Assembly: GCA_030147645.1 (NCBI GenBank)
Contig: JASBUY010000451.1
Span: 1-5,502, forward strand
From: Aquabacter sp.
GTDB lineage: Bacteria; Pseudomonadota; Alphaproteobacteria; Rhizobiales; Xanthobacteraceae
Length of the DNA: 5,502 bases
Direction of reading: 5' to 3'
Part shown: piece after piece, positions 1 through 4,361 of the stretch
How the letters are laid out: every line of letters starts with the position of its first letter
Numbering within the stretch: the first letter of the stretch is position 1
Notes under the pieces: generated by a model
The model's database searches: none
Seen by the model: only the letters and a program-made list of their open reading frames with translations
What the model was told of the DNA's origin: nothing
Position numbers and translations under genes: made by a program

Positions 1-231
1 CATGGCGACATGGCCCTTGTGCACCCGGGCCTGGGTCCCGGGCGCTTGGTGGACGTGGTGCTCTACGATCACCCGCCGAACGGCGACGCCGAGGCCATCA
101 TCAAGCGGCTCGTGGGCTGGACAGAGCGGGAATGGCAGTTGCGCCAGTTCAACCCGCGCAAGGACTGGAGTGTGTACCGCGTAGACTGGCCCACCTGCCA
201 CAGGGTGGTGGGAAAATATGCAAGGCGATAA
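1..231 (+). CDS. Phage repressor, S24/LexA-like C-terminal domain (5' end missing)
   Basis: The reading frame is open from the first base and ends at TAA 229-231, so this is the C-terminal 76 residues of a longer protein. What is seen: an HGDMALVHPG stretch, then a VVDVVLYD-like strand (LVDVVLYD), then EAIIKRLVGW, a QFNP motif and a final HRVVGKY strand. This order matches the C-terminal domain of phage CI-type repressors of the S24/LexA family, where 'GD' leads into a beta-sheet, a conserved lysine sits in an 'xKRL' strand and an 'xxNP' turn follows. The candidate catalytic lysine is encoded at 103-105. The partner serine and the N-terminal DNA-binding domain would lie upstream of the window. 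The family would keep lytic genes off and undergo RecA-stimulated self-cleavage, but cleavage cannot be judged here. An ATG at 10 is in frame, but a start there would cut the domain and is unlikely. It reads in the same direction as the early genes to its right, which is unusual for a CI repressor. Confidence 0.72.
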   Translation, partial: HGDMALVHPGLGPGRLVDVVLYDHPPNGDAEAIIKRLVGWTEREWQLRQFNPRKDWSVYRVDWPTCHRVVGKYARR

Positions 232-261
232 TGCCACCCGGAAAATCCGCACGATAATTTT

Positions 262-319
262 TTGACAAGAAATCGGAACCCATATTGACGTAGTGCGTAT
301 TTTACGTAGTGTCTCGCTA
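262..319 (+). promoter_or_regulatory. Candidate promoter and repeated operator of the toxin-antitoxin operon
   Basis: The gap between the repressor stop and the toxin start is AT-richer than its surroundings. It holds TTGACA (262-267) and TTGACG (285-290), either of which could be a -35 box. The better-spaced choice is TTGACG with TAGTGT (307-312) and a 16-base spacer, but that -10 is weak. The octamer ACGTAGTG occurs twice, at 288-295 and 304-311, exactly 16 bases apart, with a related TGCGTA between them. Antitoxins of the HigA type usually bind repeated sites over their own promoter, so these repeats are good operator candidates. If the 307-312 box is used, transcription would begin at about the toxin ATG at 320, giving a nearly leaderless mRNA; no Shine-Dalgarno sequence is visible there. 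Confidence 0.42.
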
Positions 320-679
320 ATGCACTGCGTGTCCCAAACATCAAGCTTTATCCGGGCCGCCACCGACGCCGGGATGAGCGAGGAGGAAGTTGACTCTTTA
401 GTCGATTTTCTCGCAGCTAACCCTATGGCTGGAGAGGAAATCCCCGGGACAGGCGGATGTCGCAAGTTACGGTGGGCGGGTCGCGGTAAAGGGAAAAGTG
501 GGGGCTATAGAATGATCACGTTCTATAGCGGAACCGCGCTTCCTGTTTATCTCCTTACTGTGTTTTCAAAAGGAGAACGGTCTAACTTGTCAATGGCTGA
601 GCGTAACGCGCTTGCCCAATTAACTAAAAAGCTGCTCGACGCATATCGCGACCGAGTTGTGGAAGTTGGAGCACGATGA
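320..679 (+). CDS. HigB2-type (RelE superfamily) toxin of a type II toxin-antitoxin system
   Basis: Predicted 119-residue toxin. Members of this family are ribosome-dependent mRNA interferases that cut mRNA in the ribosomal A site and stop growth until neutralised by the antitoxin. Seen in the sequence: an N-terminal strand and helix (about residues 1-34), the LAANPMAGEEIPGTGG motif (31-46), the basic CRKLRWAGRGKGKSGGYR stretch (47-64), an ITFY strand, a VYLLTVFSKGE strand (76-86), and a C-terminal helix with the TKKLL motif. The order NP-x-G-x-x-I-x-GTGG, RKLR, GKGKxGG, YLL-x-x-xxK is characteristic of the HigB2 subgroup, and the length is normal. The frame extends back to GTG 293, but ATG 320 aligns with the usual family N-terminus (M-x-x-V-x-x-T-x-x-F), so I chose it; GTG 329 is less likely. 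It overlaps the antitoxin gene by four bases (ATGA). Toxin-first order is typical of higBA. Hand-counted GC at 541-660 is about 46%, well below the operon to the right. Confidence 0.88.
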   Translation: MHCVSQTSSFIRAATDAGMSEEEVDSLVDFLAANPMAGEEIPGTGGCRKLRWAGRGKGKSGGYRMITFYSGTALPVYLLTVFSKGERSNLSMAERNALAQLTKKLLDAYRDRVVEVGAR

Positions 680-996
680 TGAGTAAGAAGGCATTTGATA
701 AGATCGCCGAGGGCCTGAATGAGGCTATCGTGATCGCGCGTGGTGAGAGAGAGCCCGCCCGGCTCTTCGTGCCGGCGGAAATCAATGTGCGCTCTATTCG
801 CGCGAAGTTACAACTTTCGCAGGACGATTTCGCATCCGCCTTCGGATTCACCGTGCATCAAATTCGCCAGTGGGAGCAAGGGCGCGCGCGGCCGCTCGGC
901 GCCAATCGAGCGTTCCTGATGTTGATTGAGAGCCACCCGCAGGAGATTCTGCGCATGCTGCAGGACGCATCGAAGGCCTCCCGGAAGGCCGCCTAA
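676..996 (+). CDS. HigA2/NadS-type XRE-family antitoxin
   Basis: Predicted 106-residue DNA-binding antitoxin that would bind and inhibit the upstream toxin and repress the shared promoter. The N-terminal part (about 1-37) contains the FDKIAEGLNEAIVIARGE helix and a linker expected to contact the toxin. Residues about 38-85 form an XRE-type helix-turn-helix: IRAKLQLSQDDFASAFGF, then VHQIRQWEQGRARP, the classic 'LSQ-x-x-FA-x-x-x-G-x-x-x-x-x-I-x-x-WEQG-x-x-xP' pattern. A helical tail (86-106) ends in a basic, alanine-rich stretch. ATG 676 overlaps the toxin stop. A second ATG at 679 is better placed relative to the GGAG at 668-671 (7 bases rather than 4), so the true protein may lack the first Met. 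Translational coupling to the toxin gene is expected. It converges with the minus-strand gene that ends at 1036; no terminator with a T-run is visible in the 39-base gap. Confidence 0.88.
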   Translation: MMSKKAFDKIAEGLNEAIVIARGEREPARLFVPAEINVRSIRAKLQLSQDDFASAFGFTVHQIRQWEQGRARPLGANRAFLMLIESHPQEILRMLQDASKASRKAA

Positions 997-1035
997 TAGC
1001 CTGCCATAGCACCCCGTCACATTCAAAACCAAAGC

Positions 1036-1311
1036 TTATAGCGCGCCCTCGTACTGGCCCGCCGGATCCTTCATGCCGAGACCCGGCGGAAGCTCTCCGC
1101 GTTGCGCCAAAACCACCGCATCCTGCCAATCGCCTGCATCCGGGTTGCCGGTGCGTGAGAACGCCACCACGCCGGCCGCGCCTGGCGCAAGCCGGGCCGC
1201 CGCGCGCCGGGCGGCCTCCGCAGTCTGTGGCGTCAACGGCTCTCGCTGAATAAACCGCCCGCGCTCGGTGTGATCGAACGCCAGCACCACGAAATAGGTG
1301 ACCTCGCCCAT
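1036..1311 (-). CDS. Small conserved hypothetical protein (91 residues)
   Basis: The protein opens MGEVTYFVVLAFDHTERG and contains a central alanine/arginine helix (TAEAARRAAARLAPGAAG), then VVAFSRTGNPDAGDWQDAVVLAQRGELPPG. I recall similar short proteins, with a YFVVL-F start and an AFSRTG-P-x-x-G-x-x-x-DAVVL-x-x-G-x-P core, as uncharacterised genes in alphaproteobacterial genomes and phages. The pattern suggests a small alpha/beta fold, but no function is known to me. The open frame extends upstream to 1464. I chose ATG 1309-1311 because it matches that N-terminus and follows a purine-rich AGGGAGAGG ribosome site, and because the upstream extension reads like untranslated sequence. It is the only minus-strand gene in the window and faces the antitoxin gene, so it is probably its own transcription unit with a promoter somewhere in 1312-1420; I see no convincing boxes. 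Confidence 0.7.
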   Translation of the reverse strand: MGEVTYFVVLAFDHTERGRFIQREPLTPQTAEAARRAAARLAPGAAGVVAFSRTGNPDAGDWQDAVVLAQRGELPPGLGMKDPAGQYEGAL

Positions 1312-1420
1312 GTGCCCTCTCCCTGACGGCACGAGGCTGACTCGCTCAAAGGAACAAATCAAGAACGATTTTTGACCGCGTGCCGCTTCGGAATTAATCG
1401 GATTTTTTCCAACTTTCCGC

Positions 1421-1449
1421 TTTACAGTCGGAAAACTCCGACTTAGGGT
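1421..1449 (+). promoter_or_regulatory. Candidate early rightward promoter with operator in the spacer
   Basis: TTTACA (1421-1426) and TAGGGT (1444-1449) are separated by the ideal 17 bases; the -10 box is a weak match. Between them lies a perfect 7-base inverted repeat, AGTCGGA (1426-1432) and TCCGACT (1437-1443), with a 4-base loop. It fills the spacer, where a bound repressor would block polymerase. TCGGA also occurs directly repeated at 1388-1392 and 1398-1402. The site is about 47 bases upstream of the start of the rightward operon. The 184-base gap 1312-1495 contains nothing else I can name. Confidence 0.4.
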
Positions 1450-1495
1450 ATCCCCACTGAACACGAGGCCACTGCCTCACATGGGGACCGCGAAA

Positions 1496-2128
1496 ATGAG
1501 CACCCGCCGCAAATACGAATTCACCGGGGAAACAAAAGACTGGGGCGGCATCACCATGCACCGCATCCGTGCGCTGATTGATTTTGGCGATGTATCTTCG
1601 GGCGATGAAGGTGGGTGGGTCGCGCTGGAAAGCAACCTTACCCATGACGGCAATGCGTGGGTCTCCGGCAATGCGCGGGTCTCCGGCGATGCGCGGGTCT
1701 CCGGCAATGCGTGGGTCTACGGCGATGCGCGGGTCTACGGCGATGCGCGGGTCTCCGGCTATGCGCGGGTCTCCGGCGATGCGTGGGTCTCCGGCAATGC
1801 GCGGGTCTCCGGCGATGCGCGGGTCTACGGCGATGCGCGGGTCTACGGCGATGCGCGGGTCTCCGGCAATGCGCGGGTCACCGGCGGCACAATAGCCCTG
1901 GCCACGCGGTCGGATGGCTATTCGTTTTGTGTGTTCCAAACAGAAAATGGATACGCGCTAACTGCTGGATGCCGATTTTTCACCAGCTTTGACGCGGCCC
2001 GCCAGCACTGGCGCACGACGCGAGGCGGGACGCAGCTTGGCGACGAAAGCCTTGCGATTGTGGACCATCTGGAGCGCATCGCAGCCATTCGCGGCATCAC
2101 GCCCGCCACTCAATCAGAAGCCGCCTGA
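1496..2128 (+). CDS. Hexapeptide-repeat (predicted left-handed beta-helix) phage protein
   Basis: A 210-residue protein of a type often found in phages and prophages, with no established function that I know of. Three parts are visible. Residues 1-51 form a conserved cap (KYEFTGETKDWGGITMHRIRAL, DFGDV-x-x-GDEGGWV, NLTHDG). Residues 52-129 are 13 uninterrupted hexapeptides, G-[NDY]-A-[RW]-V-[STY]. Residues 130-210 are a non-repeat cap (ATRSDGY, GCRFFTSFDAARQHW, RGGTQLGDESLAIVDHLERIAAIRG). Six-residue periodicity with a buried Val and Ala in each unit is what a triangular beta-helix needs; 13 units make about 4.3 turns. No catalytic site is recognised; it might be a structural, binding or cytoskeleton-like scaffold. 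ATG 1481 is also in frame, but ATG 1496 has GGGGA (1483-1487) eight bases upstream, and the next gene's leader is nearly identical, so I chose 1496. It is the first gene of the rightward operon. The repeats keep several other frames open on both strands; those are artefacts. Confidence 0.8.
   Translation: MSTRRKYEFTGETKDWGGITMHRIRALIDFGDVSSGDEGGWVALESNLTHDGNAWVSGNARVSGDARVSGNAWVYGDARVYGDARVSGYARVSGDAWVSGNARVSGDARVYGDARVYGDARVSGNARVTGGTIALATRSDGYSFCVFQTENGYALTAGCRFFTSFDAARQHWRTTRGGTQLGDESLAIVDHLERIAAIRGITPATQSEAA
1649..1882 (+). repeat. Tandem array of 13 x 18-bp units inside the beta-helix gene
   Basis: Thirteen 18-base units with no insertion or deletion, consensus GGC-[GAT]-ATGCG-[CT]-GGGTCT-[CA]-C. 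Units 1-12 differ only at unit positions 4, 10 and 17; unit 13 also has A at position 16. Each unit encodes one hexapeptide. A 47-base stretch at 1713-1759 recurs exactly at 1821-1867, showing a larger duplication of about 2.5 units laid over the basic array. Confidence 0.97.
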
Positions 2129-2137
2129 CGCCAACCC

Positions 2138-2156
2138 GAGCCGCCTAGCGCGGCTC
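2138..2156 (+). other. Intercistronic hairpin
   Basis: In the 64-base gap after the beta-helix gene, GAGCCGC (2138-2144) and GCGGCTC (2150-2156) form a perfect 7-base stem with a 5-base loop. No T-run follows, so it is not a standard Rho-independent terminator. It may protect or partially attenuate the message between the first gene and the small-gene cluster; in GC-rich DNA chance is also possible. Confidence 0.4.
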
Positions 2157-2192
2157 CAGTGGGCGCCTGTGCCTAAAGATGGGGACGCAAAA

Positions 2193-2495
2193 ATGTCCGC
2201 TTGGGATACCCACAAAACCCTCTCCGAATACAGCGCCTACGGAACCCGCAATATCCGCGAGGCGCTGGACGAACTGCGCAAGCGCCTGCTGGACGAAGCG
2301 CCCGACGATGACGCGCGGGATGCCGTTCAGAGCTTTATGGAAGTTCTCGACGGCACCGCCTCCGACGAGTGGGGCGATACCACATACCGGCTGCTGCGTG
2401 ATGCCGTGCCGCCGGAAGATGACCCAGGCTATTGCGAGAACCCGCGCCGTGAGCACGGAACGTATTTCACCAGCAACGGAATGAGGGCGGCATGA
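2193..2495 (+). CDS. Hypothetical acidic phage protein (100 residues)
   Basis: Not recognised. The protein has an N-terminal helical region (HKTLSEYSAYGTRNIREALDE, ELRKRLLDEAP), an Asp-rich middle (DDDARDAVQSFMEVLDG), then ASDEWGDTTYRLLRDAVPPEDDPGY and a short tail with one Cys and ending in RAA. It is strongly acidic, with no signal peptide or membrane span, and probably a small helical cytoplasmic protein. The start is ATG 2193, preceded by GGGGAC at 2181-2186, in a leader closely resembling that of the preceding gene; the open frame runs back to 1989, but that part overlaps the beta-helix gene in another frame and is unlikely to be coding. Its stop overlaps the next start by four bases within a TGAGGGCGGCATGA junction, implying translational coupling. 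Acidic small early phage proteins are sometimes host-takeover or DNA-mimic proteins; nothing here shows that. Confidence 0.72.
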   Translation: MSAWDTHKTLSEYSAYGTRNIREALDELRKRLLDEAPDDDARDAVQSFMEVLDGTASDEWGDTTYRLLRDAVPPEDDPGYCENPRREHGTYFTSNGMRAA

Positions 2496-2707
2496 GCACG
2501 ACACTTAGGGGAACGCCTGTACACCTTTCGCCAGATCACGTGCTGAACAACGTGGCGTTTTGGAATTTGGAGCGGGCGAAAAGCGTCTCTGACCCTGATG
2601 ACGCAGAGCGGCACGCCGACAACGCGATGAGGCTTTTCGAGCGATTGGCGTGCCGAGATGAAGTTCGCGGAATGGGTCTGGCCTCAGAAGAAGTGAGGGC
2701 GGCATGA
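2492..2707 (+). CDS. Hypothetical small phage protein (71 residues)
   Basis: Not recognised. It starts MSTTLRGTPVHLSPDHVLNNVAFWNLERA and continues with a polar helix, DPDDAERHADNAMRLFERLACRDEVRGMG, ending SEEVRAA. Likely a soluble, helical protein; one Cys, no membrane span. ATG 2492 overlaps the previous stop (ATGA) and has a GAGGGCGG ribosome site. Its end repeats the same final codons (RAA) and the same 14-base junction as the gene before it, although the two protein bodies are not similar. Its place in the closely packed small-gene cluster supports it as real. Confidence 0.66.
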   Translation: MSTTLRGTPVHLSPDHVLNNVAFWNLERAKSVSDPDDAERHADNAMRLFERLACRDEVRGMGLASEEVRAA

Positions 2708-2874
2708 CACGCGAACAAGAAGCTCTGCTGCTTCAGATCATCGGCCACCTTGGAGCGGCCATCGTTCAGAGCATTCCGTCCGATGACCAAATCGTCATGG
2801 ATCACGTGCGGGACGCTCACAAACTGGCGAACGACTTGTTTGCTGACCGTTTTCGGAAGGAAGGCCAGTCATGA
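2704..2874 (+). CDS. Hypothetical small phage protein (56 residues)
   Basis: A short gene joined by ATGA overlaps at both ends (2704-2707 and 2871-2874). The product begins MTREQEALLLQIIGHLGAAI and continues VQSIPSDDQIVMDHVRDAHKLANDLFADRF, ending RKEGQS. It looks like two amphipathic helices separated by a Pro-Ser-Asp-Asp turn, so a helical hairpin that may form dimers; this is inference from residue pattern only. The first helix is hydrophobic but has His and Gln inside it, so a membrane span is less likely. The ribosome site is GAGGGCGG, 2695-2702. Function unknown. Confidence 0.62.
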   Translation: MTREQEALLLQIIGHLGAAIVQSIPSDDQIVMDHVRDAHKLANDLFADRFRKEGQS

Positions 2875-3104
2875 GCACGGTCAACGATGGTGGCGCTGCA
2901 TTTCCTGCTGGGGACGCGCGAGGATACCAGCCTTCTTTTGGGATGACGCTTCGCGATTACTTCGCGGGGCAAGCCGCTGCCGGGATGGCGGCGTCTTCCG
3001 GGGCCATGGGCATCCCATTCAGCCCGGAAGACATCGCGCGCCGTTCTTACGAGGTGGCCGACGCCATGCTTGCCACCCGCTTTCAGAAAGGCGGCGAGCA
3101 ATGA
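2871..3104 (+). CDS. Conserved small phage protein with 'NDGGxAFP / GMTLRDYFA' motifs (77 residues)
   Basis: This belongs to a common but uncharacterised family of short phage proteins. The recognisable elements are VNDGGAAFP near the N-terminus, GMTLRDYFAGQAAAGMAA in the middle (residues about 24-41), and a C-terminal helix IARRSYEVADAMLATR. Proteins with this order of motifs are frequent in the early or replication regions of tailed-phage genomes; I know of no proven role. The start ATG 2871 overlaps the previous stop and has GGAAGGAAGG (2855-2864) as ribosome site. The stop overlaps the next start by four bases. No Cys, signal peptide or membrane span. Confidence 0.82.
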   Translation: MSTVNDGGAAFPAGDARGYQPSFGMTLRDYFAGQAAAGMAASSGAMGIPFSPEDIARRSYEVADAMLATRFQKGGEQ

Positions 3105-3232
3105 GCGACCCCTACACCGAGATCCGTGTCCTGTGCGGTCTCGCCGCGATCCTGTTCGCCGCGAGCGTTGCTCTGACATTCCTCCTGTATCGCGGCTCTG
3201 TTCCGCCGCCCGACCGGAGGCGCCGAAAATGA
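3101..3232 (+). CDS. Predicted single-span membrane micropeptide (43 residues)
   Basis: A tiny gene linked by ATGA overlaps on both sides. The product starts MSDPYTEIRV, followed by a hydrophobic stretch from about residue 9 to 30 (VLCGLAAILFAASVALTFLL plus Y), then RGSVPPP and a strongly basic tail DRRRRK. A lone membrane span followed by a basic tail predicts insertion in the inner membrane with the C-terminus in the cytoplasm by the positive-inside rule. There is one Cys at the start of the span and no lipobox. It could be a regulator of a host membrane protein, a superinfection-exclusion factor or a holin-like peptide. Holins usually lie with a lysin gene and none is seen here. Ribosome site is weak (AAGGCGG, 3088-3094), so translation probably depends on coupling. 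Confidence 0.62.
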   Translation: MSDPYTEIRVLCGLAAILFAASVALTFLLYRGSVPPPDRRRRK

Positions 3233-3348
3233 GCGGCGCCGACATGGATCGCGTCGAGCGCGACACCTTCATCGCCAGCGCGGAAGCCATCCTGCGCACG
3301 CACCTGACCTGCATTCGCATTTCAACCCAGGAGGCCCGCCGTGGCTGA
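3229..3348 (+). CDS. Hypothetical micropeptide (39 residues)
   Basis: Very short gene starting at ATG 3229, with GGAGG (3216-3220) eight bases upstream, a good ribosome site. The product is MSGADMDRVERDTFIASAEA followed by a basic helix (ILRTHLTCIRIS) and ends QEARRG. It overlaps the previous stop by four bases and the next gene by eight (3341-3348). The sequence is polar with one Cys. It could be a real small protein or simply a translated coupling leader for the next gene, whose own ribosome site lies inside it. ATG 3244 is an alternative start. Confidence 0.5.
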   Translation: MSGADMDRVERDTFIASAEAILRTHLTCIRISTQEARRG

Positions 3349-4354
3349 CCAATTCGACACATGGCGCGCGCTGCTCGCCAGCAAGACCGTGGCCCTTTCC
3401 GATAGCGAGCCCGCCAGCGGGTATTTCCGGCTTCGGCGCGGCGATACCTGGACGCCGGTCGCCATCTGGCGCGACGATGACGGCACGGTCTTCGCGATGC
3501 GCGGCGCCGACTATGTCGATCCCGGCGAGGTGTGGCCGGCGGCGGCGAAGAACGCCGTCACCTATGAAGCCTATGAGGCCGCCACCAGCGGCAAGGGCTG
3601 GCCGGACGACGCGCCCGCCCTTCCCTTCACTGCCGAGACCGAGGCCGTCGAGAACCCGCGCGCCGTGATGGGCAACAACGCCACGACCGGCGATCCGGCG
3701 GAGGATCTTCGGCTGGAGCTTGCCGGCGAGCGGGAGCTTGCCCGCACCTTCCTTGCCGCGCCCATCTCCTCCGACGAGGAAGCCGACCGGGTCGCCGTTT
3801 GGGCAAAGCGCGTCTCCGCGCTCCGGTCGCGCGCCGACGCCGCTTTCAAAGCCGAGAAACAACCGATCCTCGATCAAGCCCGCGCCATTGATGATCGCTG
3901 GCGCTGGCGCGAGGACGCCGACGCCCTGGTGAAGCGGCTCAAGGCTCACGTCCTGCCGTGGCTCCAGAAGAAGGAAGCCGAGGAGAAGGAGCGCCAGCGC
4001 GTCGCGCTGGAGGAGGCCCGCCGGCGGCAGGAGGAAGCCGACCGGCTCGCCGCCGAGGAAATCGGAAGCGATGGCGGCGTCTCGGCGAATGAAGCGCTCG
4101 CGCGCGCCGTAGAAGCCGCTCGCGAGGCGGCGCCCCAGCGCACCGGCGCCGGGCGCACCGGCGCGAAGGTCAGCCTGCGCACCGTTCAGGAAGTGGTCAT
4201 CACCGATGCCGCCGCGCTCGCTGCCTTCTATGCCGGCATGGACCCGATACCTCCGGACCTCCGTGAAGTCCTGCTCAAGCTCGCGCGCCGGAACCTGTCG
4301 AGTGGCGTCACCCCGCCCGGCATCACCGTCACTTCCAAGCAGATCGCAGCGTGA
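3341..4354 (+). CDS. Phage recombination-associated coiled-coil protein (upstream partner of RecT)
   Basis: A 337-residue soluble protein. Residues about 20-90 form a compact N-terminal region (SGYFRLRRGDTWTPVAIW, MRGADYVDPGEVWPAAAKN) of a sort seen in phage proteins next to recombination genes. After a linker (ENPRAVMGNNATTGDP), residues about 120-270 are a long charged helical region, predicted coiled coil (ADRVAVWAKRVSALRSRADAAF, KKEAEEKERQR, EEARRRQEEADRLAAEE). Residues 275-337 form a C-terminal domain, VSLRTVQEVVITDAAALAAFY, then EVLLKLARRNLSSG and PPGITV. In many phages a protein of this design lies directly before a RecT/Bet gene; function is unproven, perhaps a partner in loading or regulating the annealing protein. 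The start is GTG 3341, six bases after a strong AGGAGG (3329-3334). The stop is 7 bases before the next start. No catalytic motif, no membrane span. Confidence 0.7.
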   Translation: MADQFDTWRALLASKTVALSDSEPASGYFRLRRGDTWTPVAIWRDDDGTVFAMRGADYVDPGEVWPAAAKNAVTYEAYEAATSGKGWPDDAPALPFTAETEAVENPRAVMGNNATTGDPAEDLRLELAGERELARTFLAAPISSDEEADRVAVWAKRVSALRSRADAAFKAEKQPILDQARAIDDRWRWREDADALVKRLKAHVLPWLQKKEAEEKERQRVALEEARRRQEEADRLAAEEIGSDGGVSANEALARAVEAAREAAPQRTGAGRTGAKVSLRTVQEVVITDAAALAAFYAGMDPIPPDLREVLLKLARRNLSSGVTPPGITVTSKQIAA

Positions 4355-4361
4355 GGCCGCC

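Noticed and set aside
190..212. Inverted repeat CCCACC / GGTGGG as a terminator of the repressor gene
   Set aside because: It lies inside the coding sequence, has an 11-base loop and is not followed by a T-run.
69..344. Minus-strand open frame of 91 residues across the repressor end and the toxin start
   Set aside because: It overlaps two better-supported plus-strand genes and the promoter gap, and its product resembles nothing known.
975..990. Inverted repeat GGCCT / AGGCC as terminator of the toxin-antitoxin operon
   Set aside because: The stem is only 5 bases, lies within the last codons of the antitoxin and lacks a T-run.
1312..1464. N-terminal extension of the minus-strand small protein to 1464
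   Set aside because: The 91-residue form starts with the expected MxxVTYFVVL pattern and has a good ribosome site; the extension runs across the regulatory gap.
1649..1882. CRISPR array or diversity-generating retroelement target
   Set aside because: Units are contiguous with no spacers. No reverse transcriptase or template repeat is present, and the C/T differences at unit position 10 do not fit adenine-specific change.
1578..1939. Several long repetitive open frames overlapping the beta-helix gene on both strands (for example MRGSPA-like and AGDPRI-like repeats)
   Set aside because: An 18-base unit without stops stays open in other frames automatically. Only the frame 1496-2128 has ordered non-repeat caps and a ribosome site.
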